From: Prorocentrum cordatum
Lineage: Eukaryota > Sar > Dinophyceae > Prorocentrales > Prorocentraceae
Direction: 5' to 3'
Length of the DNA stretch: 64,000 bases
Assembly (NCBI GenBank): GCA_963575745.1
Contig: CAUYUJ010014611.1
Coordinates: 152,501 to 216,500, forward strand
Shown here: in pieces, positions 43,660-55,129 of the stretch
How positions within the stretch are numbered: position 1 is the stretch's first letter
Layout: each line of letters starts with the position of its first letter
Position numbers and translations under genes: made by a program
The notes under the pieces: generated by a model
What the model was told of the DNA's origin: nothing
Seen by the model: only the letters and a program-made list of their open reading frames with translations
The model's database searches: none

Positions 43660-45785
43660 GCGGAAAACAAACTTCAAAATATTCAAACTCACAAACGGAC
43701 GTTCACCTTCGACCTTTCCACGGTATTGAAAGTACACTCCCTCCGCACACCTTCTCGAGTTTCGGAGAAACTGTCTCCTCCTTTGATTCGTTACTTTGTC
43801 CGCCTGGAGCGTAAAACATCTCGTTTGGAGCGTACCCAGATATACCAGGGCGTGAATACAGCTACCGTTATGGTGTCCAGATGCTCGAACATGGCGCAAT
43901 GTAATGATACATATACGAAGACGTTGCTTGCGATAAGGACCAACAACTTGTACCAAACTCAGGGTGGTGCTGGGAGGTGTGCCTCGTGACGGCCAATGCG
44001 CGGGAGAGCACTCGCGGGGGGAGACTGAGGCGATCAGCGAGCGGATATTTTGAAGAGAAGAAAAAGCCGCATAAACATAAACGTGTGCCGCTCCGCGCGG
44101 ATTTCTTGGATCTGCGCTGGACCCCCTCCCTGGCGCGCGGAGCGCGCAAGGGGCGGCGCCGGAGGCGCTGCCGGGGGGCCTAACGCGGATCCCAAACATC
44201 CGCGCGGAGCGTTTACGTTTATGCCGTTTTTTCTTGTTCGATTGGGTGCAGTTATGCCAGGATCTGGCGCAAAGACGGCTGACCTCTTGTGGCCTTCCGC
44301 GCAGCCATCAAAAAAATGCGCCGCAATCCGCTTGATTCCCTTGCAGGGAGGGCACCAGCAGCCGAGCACGAGAGTTCTGACAGGACCGAACTGTGGCTGG
44401 CGACTCAGAAGTTTGGCCATCTGGACGTCTGCTGCACGTCCCTCATCAGGCCTCCGAATGGAATCACTGAGTTGTCCTGGGGCCTCTTCCGCTGTCCTGA
44501 GAGACCCCTTGGGCCAGTCTTGGGCCACCCTCGGGCCTTTCCGGCGCCCTCCTCGGCCACCTCGACGGCCTCTCTGGGCCCCAATGGCAGATTCCAGGAA
44601 CACGCTGGACAGCCCGCTGTTCGGCTGCAGCCTGCGCTCTCTCCCTGAAGCCGCCCCCGCTCGTCTGAGCTTGGAACGAAAGAGTCCCCGGCGCTTCCTG
44701 TCAGACGTAAGCTCAATTACTGCAACGCTTGCGAGCCGCCCGCTCCAGATTTGCGCCCAAAAGGACAACACTTCTGGCGTTTTGCGTCATTCGCCATTTC
44801 ACCCGTCGCTGTTACGACATCCAAACGAGAGTCGATTCGCGCTTCCAGGAGAGGCCAGAATCGAATCGATAAATCTGATGGGCGATCGAACTGACCCGGA
44901 TCGGCGGAAATCGGCAAGCTAGTAAGGCCTCCATCCGAAGTCGAGTCGAATCGGAACTGGAATCGATCAACATCGAATCAAATCGAGTCGGAGGAATCGA
45001 AATGAACCCTGCGCTTCAAATCATACGATGCATCCGCGCTCGCGCGGCCACGACCCCGTACTGAATACAGTGGTCCCGAGCTCGCGCAACCACTACCCCT
45101 TATGAAAACGACTCCCTGGCTCCGTCCCTTCCTCCGATTGCTACCCTTCCTTCCAACGCCGCCAACATGTCGGCAGACCATCCAACTAACTATCCGACCA
45201 TCCAAACAGCCTGCCCACGAGCAAGCCAGCCAAACAGCTGGCCAACTAACGAGGCTGCCAACGTGCAAACCCATTGGCAAATCAATCAAACAACCAATCC
45301 AGCCATGCAGGTGATAGAAGGGAGGGCCGGCGGGGGGGGCAGAAACCCTTCTGATAATTCCAAAGTCCACATAAAGCTTCGAGCGGCTTTTTCACGTCCC
45401 ACGCCCTCCCATGCCGCACTGGGGGGAGGAAGGGCAGTAGCGACGAAGACAGAGAGAGAGAGAGAGAGAAAAGGAGAGGGAGTGGAGAGAAGGAGGGAGA
45501 GATGAGACTGTCAACCACACGAACCAAGCTCCAAGGTAAAAGGCAATACCTTGGGAAGTCGATGCTGAAACAATTGCGTCGGCGCCCATGTTGACGAAAA
45601 TAGCTAAGAACAAATCTAAAAAGCAAAGATGCAAGGTCTGCCTTGCTGAAGAGTTCCATCATTGCCACCGTGGTTCACTGATGGAGGGGGAGAGGAGAGG
45701 GCAGGGGAGAGGGAAGTTGAGAGAACCCTCTGTATACATATAAAAGTATATACATACACGCCAGAAGTACATACATGTAGATGTT
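43660..45785. other. Intergenic-like, mixed content
   Basis: The minus frame 44199-43408 is open (263 codons) but its ends are repeats and the middle shows no motif. 44490-44640 is a weak GGCCTTGGG-type repeat. 44810-45010 contains repeated GAATCGA/TCGAATCG words. 45440-45500 has a GA tract. 45730-45780 is TA-rich. Confidence 0.35.
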
Positions 45786-45791
45786 AGAGCC

Positions 45792-45844
45792 GCCACCGTG
45801 CCCCCTGGTACGTTGAGGCGTGGTAGAGCGCCAAGTGCTGTCTG
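45792..45844 (-). repeat. 53-bp dispersed repeat, copy 2
   Basis: GCCACCGTGCCCCCTGG through GTGCTGTCTG; partner of 14528-14580, five differences by eye. Confidence 0.75.
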
Positions 45845-46079
45845 ACAGGGTGACTGCAGTCTTCTACAGGGGCCCCCACCTCTTCGGGAAGCGCCTCGCT
45901 GCGTGCACCGGCCATGCTCCCGTGGGGTCCTTCGGCGGCCATGGCGCCTCCCTGGGGCTCTCCAAGGTTTCCATGACGGGGGGAAGCAGACAAAAAGGCA
46001 CACACTGGTTGTTCCTCGCTGGCTACGGAACGATTTGGCCCTGTTGAAGGCCTTGTTGAAGCATCTCGGGGCTATCTTG

Positions 46080-46765
46080 GACCTGTCTGGAGGTTGTCTG
46101 GCCTTGTCTTGTTAGGCCTCGTATACTCCTGTCTTGTCGTGTTGTTGTTCCGTCTTGTCTAGCCTGATCTTGCACTGCCTGTTCTTGACCGTTTTGGAGG
46201 CGACAAAACGCGGGCCTCCCCTGGGTCTGGATAGGGGCCGCGAGCGGTCAAAGCTTCCGAGATGGCTCCAAAATGGCCCAGCATTGCCTCCAAAATGGCT
46301 CAAGACAACCCAGCGTGGCTCAATATATTCACCAGCATGCCTCGAGGCCTGCAGACGGCCCTTAACGCCAGAGCCTGCTCATGATACCCCCGAGAGGCCC
46401 ACAACTCCAAAATTGTATAGTTGTCCGAACATGCGCACGCACCTTCTCACCATTTCGCTTCCCGCGGGCCTCAAGATGGCTCCAAACTCGCCCAGGAGAG
46501 CCTCCACAGAGAGGCCGTAAGGGTTCCACGACGGACTCCAAGATCCACAAGGGCGCTTCGCCCCAACAGGGCCCCAAGAAGCGATCTTTCTGATTCGAAA
46601 ATGGCAGCGCTAACTGACGCCGCCCCCGTTTTAAATTCGACGTCCTCCAAGATGGCCCTTCAAGGGCTCCCCGAAGCCACGACAGGAGTCCGAAGCAGCG
46701 GCCCCCAGGGCGTCCCAAAATTGGCCCCGATAAGCTTCGAATAGGCTCCCCGATCGACAAATGTG
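46080..46765. repeat. GGCCCCAAGA-type degenerate repeat
   Basis: Phrases ATGGCTCCAAAATGGCCCAG, GCCTCCAAAATGGCTCAAG and AGGGCCCCAAGAAG. Units are more diverged and include TCTTGT-rich words near 46100-46180. Confidence 0.6.
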
Positions 46766-46799
46766 CGATGGCATACGTGGTCGTCTCCCGGGCCTGCTC

Positions 46800-47640
46800 A
46801 GACTGATCCCAGGCTTCCACTTGACGGCTGCACCTCTCGTTGTCCAGCTGTACGTCTTACACTTCCCTGATCGAGGCACCTCGCTTGTAAATCGTTTCCA
46901 AATCGGCCGCGCGTGAACTTTTTGATCGCGACCGCAGGCGGGCGCCCACGCGGCGTCAGAAGGGTCGAACAGCAAGCGAGAGCCAACGGCAATCAACGCG
47001 CAAATGTCGCCGGCAAAGCGCTGGAACAGAAGGCCACAATGGTGGCGAAAGCAAGCGGGCGATGCGCAGCGGCAACGCGGCAGAGGCGGGAGCGAAAGAA
47101 GACAGCAGAGAAAGAAGGCGAAAAAGCGAAAGGACGAAGAAGGAACAGAGGAAGAAGGCGAAATCACGAAAGGAAGGAAGAGAGGCGGCGACGAAGACAA
47201 AGCCGAAAACGGGGGAAGTACAGCCGCGGCTCAGACATGGAACAAGCAGAAGACCGCCCACACCTTGCAGAGCCCCCAGTACTTGACGTAAGTAGGCAGC
47301 CGGGCCCAGAACCAATTCGGTCGGATGCCGAAGCCGCGTAAAGTAAGGGGGCCACGGAGCCGAGGAGTGGCCGACGGCGGCAGGAGCAAGCGGTTGCGCG
47401 AACGCCCTTGCTGAAGAAAGGACCGCAATGCCCCGGGCCATCGCCAGGGCCAGCACAAGGGCGAATGACGGGGGGGGCCCCCCATCCCTCGCGCCCGGGG
47501 GGGGGGCGCAGGGCGAGGGGCGCCCGTCAGAGAGAGGCAGCGGACAGCCGCCGAGAGCTCGATGACCTGCGTGGGGGAAGCGCCAGAAGCCGAAGGAAGG
47601 CGGGCGCGCGCGCCAGCGCCGCCTAAGAGCAGCCAGGGGC
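46800..47640. other. GC-rich, no firm gene
   Basis: Plus frames at 46913-47341 are Arg/Lys/Glu-rich (REKRTKKEQRKK type), minus frames Ala/Ser-rich. Without motif or stable frame I call no gene. Confidence 0.3.
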
Positions 47641-47648
47641 CCAAGGAG

Positions 47649-48575
47649 AGCAGCTAACAGCCGCGGTGCCAGATGTTTCGCCCGAGACAGCCCGGCGCCC
47701 AGCGGGGGGAAGCTGGCGGCCGTGGATTGAAGAGAGAAGGCACAACCAGAGGCAACCTGAGGCACGACCGAAGTGCAGCTAACAGCCGCAGAGCGTTGGG
47801 GGGTTGCTTCACCTGCGACATGCAGGTCCTCTGGTAGGGCGCAGCTAACAGCCGCGGGATGGTGGGAAGAAATTTCGCCTGAGACGTTCAGCTGCCCAGC
47901 GGGGGCGCGAGTGACAGGGGCGGGCCGGGGGGCGCGGGCCGCGCCTGCTTGGTCTGTTGGGGCGCAGCTAACAGCCGCAGGATGCAGGGCGAGTTCCGCC
48001 CGAGACGAGCCGACGCCTTGCTGGGGCGCAGCCGACAGCCGCAGCGCGACGGGGGGGGGCGTCACCTGAGACAAGCCGCCGCGCGACCAGAGCGCGGCTG
48101 ACGGCCGCGGTGTGATTGGGGGCAACTTCGCCTGAGACGTGCTGGTTTACTGGTAGGGTTCAGTTAACAGCCACAGGAATGTGGGAACTGGCTATCTTCG
48201 CCTGAGACGCGCCGATGCCTTGCTGGGGCGCAGCTAACAGCCGCATAATAATGGGAAACAGGTTGCACCTGAGACAAGCCGCTGCTCGACCGGAGCGCAG
48301 CAAACAGCCGCGGTGTGGTTGGGGAAAACTTCGTCTGATACCTGCCGGGCTACTGGTAGGGTGCAGCTAACAGAGCCGCAGGAAGGTAGGAAGCGGTTAT
48401 CTTCGCCTGAGACATGCAAATGCACCGCGCGGGGGCAGCAACCGGAAAGGGAACCGGGTGCCGCTGCTAGCCATGAACTGGGTGGAGCGGCTAGCAAAGG
48501 GCCATCGAGCGTGTCCTGCGGGGAGGGGGAGAGCGCCGCAGCCTGGCCCGGGCCGGCGCAGCTGACAGCCGAAGC
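47649..48575. repeat. ~65-bp minisatellite (GCAGCTAACAGCCGC)
   Basis: The word GCAGCTAACAGCCGC or a variant starts at about 47649, 47775, 47841, 47964, 48028, 48093, 48160, 48230, 48297 and 48362, with a diverged one at 48558. Most gaps are 64 to 71, some about double. Each unit also has CGCCTGAGAC about 35 bases later. Long Ala/Ser frames on the minus strand repeat AAVSCA and come from it. Confidence 0.9.
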
Positions 48576-49130
48576 GGCGCGGGGCGGGCGGCAGAAACAT
48601 CGGCCGGGGGAGACGGCGGCCGAGGCGGGGCCCAGAGGGCAACCAACCAGAAGGAGGGAGCGCCACAGAGCAGCCTGCGGGGGCGACCCGGGGGCAGGAG
48701 AACGACCCAGGCGAGCCCGGTGGGCCGGCCAGGGGGGGCGCGTCCACCAAGGCCACCAAGGCGCGGGGTGGACGCAGAACGGGAGGGCCGCCCTGCGGCT
48801 GCCAGGCTCTCCCGGGGGGCAGAGCGGTGCGGCGAAGATGCGGGGCAGCAGGGGGCTGCAAAGTGGCTGCCCCACAGGCACTGCCAGCGATGGGGGCCGC
48901 AGAGGGGCCAGACCCCCAGGCCGCTTATTGCGAGGCGGGGAAGGCGGCAGTCATCCAGGGGGAGAGGGGCCGCAAGTGATGCCCCAAGGAGGGGGCCTAG
49001 TGCCTGGGACGGGCCAGCGGCCCCAGCCTGGCGCTTCCGAGGTAGCACTAGCACGCCAGAGTGCAGCGCGCGGTGGCGGGCCGCCCCCGCGAATCAGAGG
49101 GGCGGGGCCCGCCGGGCCCAGAAGGCGTCG

Positions 49131-50073
49131 TCACGGGCGACCGGGCCTAGGAGAGTGCCCCAGACGGGCGAGTGCTCGGGGTGCTCCTGGGGTCCGCTGT
49201 CCTGTTTCGCCTGGCGTCGCTCCCTCCGCGCAGCCCTTTGCCTTTGGCTCTGTCGGACTTGTCCGCGAGCCTGACCCTCGCGGATGCGCGCGCGCCGCCC
49301 CCCGCCGGACTCCGAGCTGGAGTTCTGCGTTCATCGTGGAGACGTTGTGCCTGAAGCGGGCCCACTCGCTGAGGAAAAGTGAGCAGGACTCTGGCTGTTG
49401 GAACGTGGGGTCGGCGCAGACCCTGCCTGAGTTCGGGAGGCACTCGGTCGTCCACTGATGCCAAAGGCCAATGAAGTAGTCACCCGACCCCCGTTGGAGC
49501 CTCTTCACGGTCGCAGCGGGCGCCTCTCCAACGGGGGGGCGGAGGGCGACTCTGTCGATGGGGGGTGCTGTAGACGCACTGGTTAGTCACGGGATCGCGA
49601 AGATCGCATGAGCCTTCGTCCTGGGAGCTCCTGGAGTTGCGCTGGCCAGGGGCGGCGTCGGACTGGGCGTCGGCGCGCGAGGGCCGAGGAACGGGCCGCG
49701 GGGTGGGGGGGCCACCGCGCTCGGTGGCGCGTGCCAGTGCGGGCCGGCTCCAGCGCTCATCGGCTTCCCAGCTGGCCCACGCTGTCCATTCCGTCCTATG
49801 GCTGCCGCAGGGGCTACTGCGGCTGGTCTCGCCGTGTCGGCGCGAGCGGCGCTCGCGCCAACCCTCGTTCCAGCCGCGTCCGTCTCTCGCTCCCGCGGCC
49901 GGGCGGGCCCTGGGCATGCCGGGGGAACGCGGGGCACTCCGCTCAGGCAGGCGCGCGAGGTTCCTGTCGTCACGCCCAGCGAGTGCGGGGGAGGGGCGAG
50001 TGTCGGTGGCGGGCGAAGCGGGGGTGCCCGGCTTGTCTCCGTGCTCGGGGCTACCCGAGGAGTGGGTGATCAC
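49131..50073 (-). CDS. Hypothetical coding fragments, C-terminal part
   Basis: The minus frame 49508-49131 begins MKRLQRGSGDYFIGLWHQWT and continues ADPTFQQPESCSLFLSEWAR and FRHNVSTMNAELQ before an Arg/Gly-rich tail. The aromatic-rich start is protein-like. Upstream 50073-49480 is open but of low complexity (Arg/Ser/Pro). These may be 3' exons of the locus that begins near 52307. No family recognised. Confidence 0.3.
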
Positions 50074-50382
50074 CGCCGGCTCAGAACTCGGTGACGGGGA
50101 GAGAGCAACTGGAGCCCCTTCGCGCCCCCTCGGCGCCGCGGGCGGGTCGCTTCGGGGGGCCGCGCAGGGGCCTCAGGGGCGCCGCCCACGCGCCCCGCAG
50201 CGCCGTCGTTGCTCAAGCCGGGGGGAGGGCTCCCCGGGGCAGCAGGATGGGAGCGTGGAGCGGCCAGTCCGGGGCTGGCGACCCGCGCGCGGGCGCCGTC
50301 AGGGGAGTGCGAGATAGCCCGGCGGTGGCACGGTAGGCCAGTAACACTGCGCGCTGAAAAGGTAGGGAAGAGCCGCACGCCC

Positions 50383-51120
50383 TCATTCCAGTCCGGGCCA
50401 GGCGGCCAGGGGAGCGGGAGCCGAATGGATGGAACTCAACAGGGAGGTCGGCTGCCTCAGGAGTTGCCCGCCAGGGCTGGTCCGCCCATCACCTCTGCTG
50501 TGCTTCCTGCTGGAAGGAAGGCCAATCTGCTGGCACTGCTCCTGGGTGTCATGCATGGGGGCCTCCTGAGCTAGTTGCTGTAGGGTCCCAGGGGTGAGCT
50601 TGTCTGAACTGACCTGTGCCGGGAAGGCAACGAGGGCCTCCAGCGCGCGTCGCAGGGGAGACGGGCCGCGCGGGGTCCACTTGCTGAAGTGCTGGGGCCA
50701 GTTGTCCAGCATGGAGGGGTTCGTAGATAGCGCGCAAAGAATTGCGACCGCCCGGGCGGCGGCTAACCGCATACCCTGCCAGTGGATGCGCGCGGGGAGG
50801 CAGGAGGGCGCCACCCGTTCACCATAGACCATCCCCAGAAAGGACCGGAGCTGAAGCGGTTCCCAGCTTCCGGGGTCGTCGGGGCGCACCGCCCCCCCCC
50901 CCCTGCGATGGTGTAGCCCCGCCAACGTGTGCCCAGGAGTGGGCGTAGGTCACGTATAAACGCGATGATCCGAGCCTCGATGGGCCTGGTATCTGGGTCG
51001 TCAACTCCCTCCTCCTCCGCGGCTTCCAGGAAGTCGAAGTCAATGTTCCTCGGTCCAGGCCCATTGGGGGAAGTTCGCCTCGGGCAGTAGGCGGAGCACC
51101 TCGTCGGCTTCACTGGTCAT
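50383..51120 (-). CDS. Hypothetical protein with homopolymer frameshift
   Basis: The minus strand from ATG 51120 reads MTSEADEVLRLLPEANFPQW. After a frame change come NIDFDFLEAAEEEGVDDPD, EARIIAFIRDLRPLLGTRW and RGYTIAGGGG. At a run of ten C (plus strand, about 50891-50900) the frame shifts again to AVRPDDPGSWEPLQLRSFLG, MVYGERVAPSCLP, then MRLAAARAVAILCALS, LEALVAFPAQVSSDKL and a Gln/Ser-rich end at 50383. Together about 240 residues, helical, no known domain. The two frame changes may be sequence errors or decay. Confidence 0.4.
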
Positions 51121-51138
51121 GGTAGGATGAGCGCCTGG

Positions 51139-52307
51139 CTAGAAGGCAGAACTGTCGGGGGCGCCTTCGCCCGGGCCGAGCGGAACGGGTTTGGCGCCGG
51201 AGGCCCGCTTGGGCGCGAGCTCGTCAATTAGTGAGCACTCGCCGGGGACGGGCGGCGCGGTCCGTGGCTTGTCGGCGGGGGCGGGGGGCAGCTTAGGTGC
51301 GAGTTCAAATCTAGTAGCTGATCGACTGCACTGGGCTCGACGCCCCACGCGTGCACGAGACATCCAGGTGGCGTTCGAGTTGCGGCTAGTCCAGGCAACG
51401 GGCCGATCTGCCCACGCAGGGGCCCCCCCCGCCTCCGCTGACCCAGACCCTGCGTCGGCCTTCCATACGAAGCAGCCGAGTGCAGGCGCGCCTGTTTCCC
51501 ATGACAGAGGGGGGGCACTGGGGGAGCAACCGTCGCGCGTCGCCGTGTGCCGCTTGGTCTCGATGGCCGTAAACCCGAACCTGTCGTCGTCGATCCGAGT
51601 GGGCGGGATAATGGTGTTGGCGCGCTTGGGGACGTGGAGGCCCATCGGGGCCACGAGGAAGTCGCTCAGGTTGCACGCAGCCGTCGCGGTAGGAAAGGCC
51701 GAGACCGCGAGCCGGGAGGCGGCGGGGGGAAGCTCGCGCGCGGCCAGGGGCTGGGGAGGGTTCCTGGCCAGGGCAACCGTCTGGGCGCTGTCGTTGAGGG
51801 AGCAGTCCGCGGATGCCACATGGCCGCCTTGCTCCGTCGCCGCTGTCCAGCACGAATCGCAGAGCCATGTGCAGCCCAAGCCGTTCGCATGCGCCTGGGG
51901 GCGGTTAGTCGCGAGATGTGACCTGCTGTTGTCGTCCCACCAGGTACCCTCGAAGTGCTGCAAGTGGGGCTTGTAGCAGGCGTCGCATCTGTACCTGGCC
52001 GCTTTCCGATCAGTGCTGAAGCGAGTGTCGCCTGGTGCGAGGTAGGGTGGGATCTTGCATACGTTGGGGGGCGGAGCCAGCGGTGGGGCTGTCCAGAGGG
52101 GCGAGGCCGAAAGAAAACCCACCGCAGAGGAAGGTGGCCTCGGAAGGGGCAGTCCTTTGGTCCAGGGGTACACTCCTTGCCTGTGAGCTCGTGGTTGAGA
52201 GAGCAGATGCTGCACTCGGTGCGTGAGAGGGTGCGGATGTTGGCAGGCTTCGCGATCTTCTCCAGGACCAGCATCGGGGCCTTGAGCTTGAAGGGGAAGG
52301 TTTCCAT
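51139..52307 (-). CDS. Hypothetical Cys-rich (zinc-finger-like) protein
   Basis: From ATG 52307 the minus strand reads METFPFKLKAPMLVLEKIAK, then CSICSLNHELTGKECTPGPK with further Cys and His (CPFRGH). Near 52090 the reading moves to the frame that ends at 51139, with CKIPPYLAPGDTRFSTDRKA, RYRCDACYKPHLQHFEG, WDDNSRSHL and GCTWLCDSCWTA. The Cys pairs (CSIC/C..C and CDAC/CDSC) suggest two metal-binding modules. Later it has NLSDFLVAPMGLHVPKRAN, DDDRFGFTAIETKRHT and a Pro/Ala-rich tail. About 390 residues. Could be an element-borne protein or a cellular one; I cannot tell. It lies 20 bases upstream of the next hypothetical gene on the same strand. Confidence 0.4.
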
Positions 52308-52689
52308 GGCCGCGCACGTGGTGGACAGCCAGCATCCTTCGCTGATGGGTGGTGGTGGTGGGCGGTCTTGACCAGCCTGGCCGCCTTGGGAAGCTTGGAC
52401 GGAGGGCTGGTCCCAAGGGGGGGTGGCCCAGGGGAGCTGGGACTCAGGCTCATGCGAGGGGCCACGACGAACCACGAACCACGACGAAAATAAGGATACC
52501 CGCGGCCCAGGGGGGCTGTCCTGGGAAGCCTGGGCGGAGCAAACCTCCGAAGAGTGGGTGGCCCAGGGGAGCTGGCGCTCAGGCTCAGGGAAGGGGCCGA
52601 GGGGGACGAACCACCACGAACCACGAACTACGAGGAAAATAAATATGTCTGAGCTCTAGAGCACAACTGTGCAAAATAATAGTTATTAT

Positions 52690-52975
52690 TATCATTCCGG
52701 AATTACGAGAACCGGGTTCATTATTCCTGGGACATTGTAAACCCCAGTCAATATTCCTGGAACATTATGAACCCAAGTTAATATGTTGTTGGGGTCGATA
52801 TCCCAGAAAATATAATACAGGGTTAACAATGTTCCGGGGGGAACATTATTATGAACCCCACTCAATATTCCCAGAACATTGAAACCCAGGTTCATAATGT
52901 TCGGGGGGAGACATTATGAACCCGGGTCAATCATCCTGGAACATTATAAACCCCGGTTAATATCTATGTGGGATC
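52690..52975. repeat. AT-rich array of GGTTCATAATGTTCC hairpins
   Basis: About eight degenerate units of 28 to 46 bases that alternate words like GGGTTCAT, AATATTCCTGGAACATT and ATGAACCC. The best structure has ACCCAGGTTCATAATGT (52884-52900) facing ACATTATGAACCCGGGT (52911-52927): 17 bp with one mismatch around a 10-base loop with six G. Another is AATGTTCC facing GGAACATT near 52830-52850. The minus frame over it repeats NVPGILTGVY and is not a gene. Confidence 0.8.
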
Positions 52976-53021
52976 CATTCTGGAGGAGGAGGAGGAGGAG
53001 GAGCAGGAGGAGAAGGAGGGA

Positions 53022-53160
53022 GGAACGACCAACCCTGAGCAAGCGTGCCCTTCGGTGCGCGGCGTTCGCAGGGGCGCAGGGGGGGGGCAGACCAAGGCGC
53101 TGATGCCGCCTAGCGGGCCCGCACCAGAGGCCACCCCGGCGAAGGCTCACTCTTACGTAC
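53022..53160. mobile_element. MITE-like element, copy 1
   Basis: Same family as 55559-55720. The left end GAACGACCAACCCTGAGCAA is a diverged form of the left end of copy 2. The middle is GGTGCGCGGCGTTCGC and a G-run. The right end is GGCCACCCCGGCGAAGGCTC with ACTCTTACGTA. A GGA run flanks it on the left and a TCC run on the right. Confidence 0.45.
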
Positions 53161-53187
53161 CCGTAGCGCGAATCGGTCGTTTTCGAC

Positions 53188-53692
53188 CTCCTCCTCCTCC
53201 TCCTCCTCCTCCTCCTCCTCCTCCCCCTCCTTCTCCTCCTCCTCATCCTCCTCCTCTTGTTCCTCCTCCTCGTCCTCCTCCTCCTACATCCTTGTCCTGC
53301 TTTTCCTCCTGCTCCTTCTCTTCCTCCTTCCTCCTCCACCTCCTCCTCCTGCTCCTCCTCCTCCTGCTCCTCCTCCTCCTGTTCTTCCGTGTCCTACCTC
53401 CTCCTCCTCCTCCTCCTCCTCCTCTCCTTCCTCCTCCTTCCTTCTCTTGCTCCTCCTTCTGCAACATCCTTTTCCTGCTCCTCCTCTTCCTCCTGTTCCT
53501 CATCTGCTCCTCTCTCCTTCTCTTCCTTCCTCCTCCTCCTCCTCCTCCTCCTGCTCCTCCGTCTCCCCTCCTCCTCCTATTCCTCCTTGTCCTACCTCCT
53601 CCTCCTCCTCCTCCTCCTCCTCCTCCTCCTCCTCCGCCTTCCTCCTCCCTCCTCGTCGTCGTCCTCCTCCTCCTCCTCATCCTCCTCATGTC
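53188..53692. repeat. (TCC)n compound microsatellite, ~500 bp
   Basis: TCC with many CTG, TTC and CTT interruptions. Open on several frames as poly-Ser, poly-Leu, poly-Pro. Confidence 0.95.
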
Positions 53693-53699
53693 CACGGTA

Positions 53700-54350
53700 T
53701 ATTCGTCGTTTCTGGGTGGTTTCTGGCGCCGTTTGCTACCCTTCCCAGCGGCCATCTCATCCCCGCTGCCACATCGACTGATTGCCCCGTGGTGCGGAGC
53801 GCAATGGTTTTTGTTCAAGCAATCTACGTGCCGTTTTCGAACGGCCTCCGAAACGTCCATTGGAGCCTAGACCCCCCAAAATGCCCGCCCCCCCTCTCTC
53901 CCGCTTCCGCTCTCGTCAATCAAATGTCCGATGCCGTTGTTGTGCACTTTCCAACTACTACTGGTTATGGTTCTGCATGCAAATGTTTTACCGTTTTCGC
54001 TCTCAAGAAACAGACTTTCGAGAACGGGGAAACAGCATGTCTGCAGTCTCCCAAGCCCACTCCCGAGGAGGGGGCGGCGGAGGAGGACGACGACGACGAG
54101 GAGAATCTCTGGACGATAACGACAAGGAGGAGGAAGAGGAGAAGGATGAGAACGAGAAAGTGGAAGAACAGACGGGAGGTGAAGGAGGAAGGAAACAGAA
54201 GGGGCGTATGTGGCGTTGCTCATGCGATCGACAGCGTTCTCGAGCGATGCATCATCGAACCTTTCTCATCATTCTCCTCCCTGTCGTCCAGGTCCGCACC
54301 ACCCAAAGCGGGGCCGCCCATCCCCCCTCGAAGCAAAGGCGGGTCCTAGA
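53700..54350. other. No assignable gene
   Basis: Plus frames read on from the microsatellite; a GA-rich part at 54060-54200 gives Glu/Arg runs. No motif. Confidence 0.35.
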
Positions 54351-54779
54351 AGTAGCCGCTATCTTCGACGCCGCCATCTCCTCATAAATCTGGCACCTGC
54401 GGTGCAGGCCCGCGCCACGCAGAGTCGGGGGTGGGGGGAGGACAACGAAGGGCAAAGTGGTGTCTGTGCGGAGGAACTCGTGGCAGGAGAAGGGGAGGGG
54501 AGGAGGGAGAACGAGACAAGGGGGAGGCGACAAGCTAGGTCCGCTCGGGCCAGATCTGACGTTTCAACCCTCCCTCCCATCCCTTCCCATTGCTTTGAAC
54601 TCGTCTGTGTTCGCAGAGTCGGGTGTTGGGAAAGACCTTGATCCCGAAGGGGCAGCCTAATCGAAGAGGACCGCAACCCCTGGGAGTCAAGAGCTGGGAG
54701 GGCACGAACGAGCCGGAGGAGGAGGGGGGACGAGCGAAGACGGAGGGAGGAGGTCGGACTGAGGGCGACGGCGAAGAAG

Positions 54780-55124
54780 GAGGGCGAGCAGTGGGAGAGA
54801 ACGACCCCCTCTTGCTGATGCATGAGAACGGCCAGCGCCGCGTCGAGCGCGTCGTCCCCGTTGCGCGGAGGCCCTCTGAACATCTCCTTATAGAATGCGG
54901 CCAGCGCGGCAGCGGGAACCCAACTGGTGAGGGCAGAGCGCAGCATCCGCACGCACTGTGCAGTTGCGGGGGGGGAGATGGAAGGAGGGGCGCCTCAGCA
55001 TCGGACGACTGACACGGGGTATCTTCTCGATGATCCTCAGAACGTGTGTTTGCCCACTGAGGCCCTTCACTACGACGAAAGCGATGTGATGATCGACTGG
55101 TTGGGTTGAAGGGGGTAAATGCAC
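54780..55124 (-). CDS. Hypothetical coding fragment, frameshifted
   Basis: The minus strand reads STQPVDHHIAFVVVKGLSGQ, THVLRIIEKIPRVS, then in a second frame MRMLRSALTSWVPAAALAAF and YKEMFRGPPRNGDDALDAAL with AVLMHQQEGVVLSH. Both halves look like true protein (amphipathic helices, few simple repeats), joined by one frame change near 55010. Downstream it dissolves into Ser/Pro low complexity. No family recognised; a retroelement-borne protein is possible. Confidence 0.35.
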
Positions 55125-55129
55125 ACTGG

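Noticed and set aside
46261-46290. Possible spliced-leader relic (AAAATGGCTCAAG)
   Set aside because: Only part of the known dinoflagellate leader matches, and the words belong to the local CCAAAATGGCCC repeat.
46956-48125. 389-codon Ala/Ser-rich minus-strand protein
   Set aside because: Half is the 65-bp minisatellite and the rest is GC-rich low complexity.
47649-48575. CRISPR-like spacing of a conserved word
   Set aside because: The interspersed sequence is itself repeated and drifts gradually, the setting is eukaryotic, and no cas-like gene is present.
52692-52895. Small protein repeating NVPGILTGVY
   Set aside because: Comes from the AT-rich hairpin array; unit lengths are irregular and the frame is not conserved.
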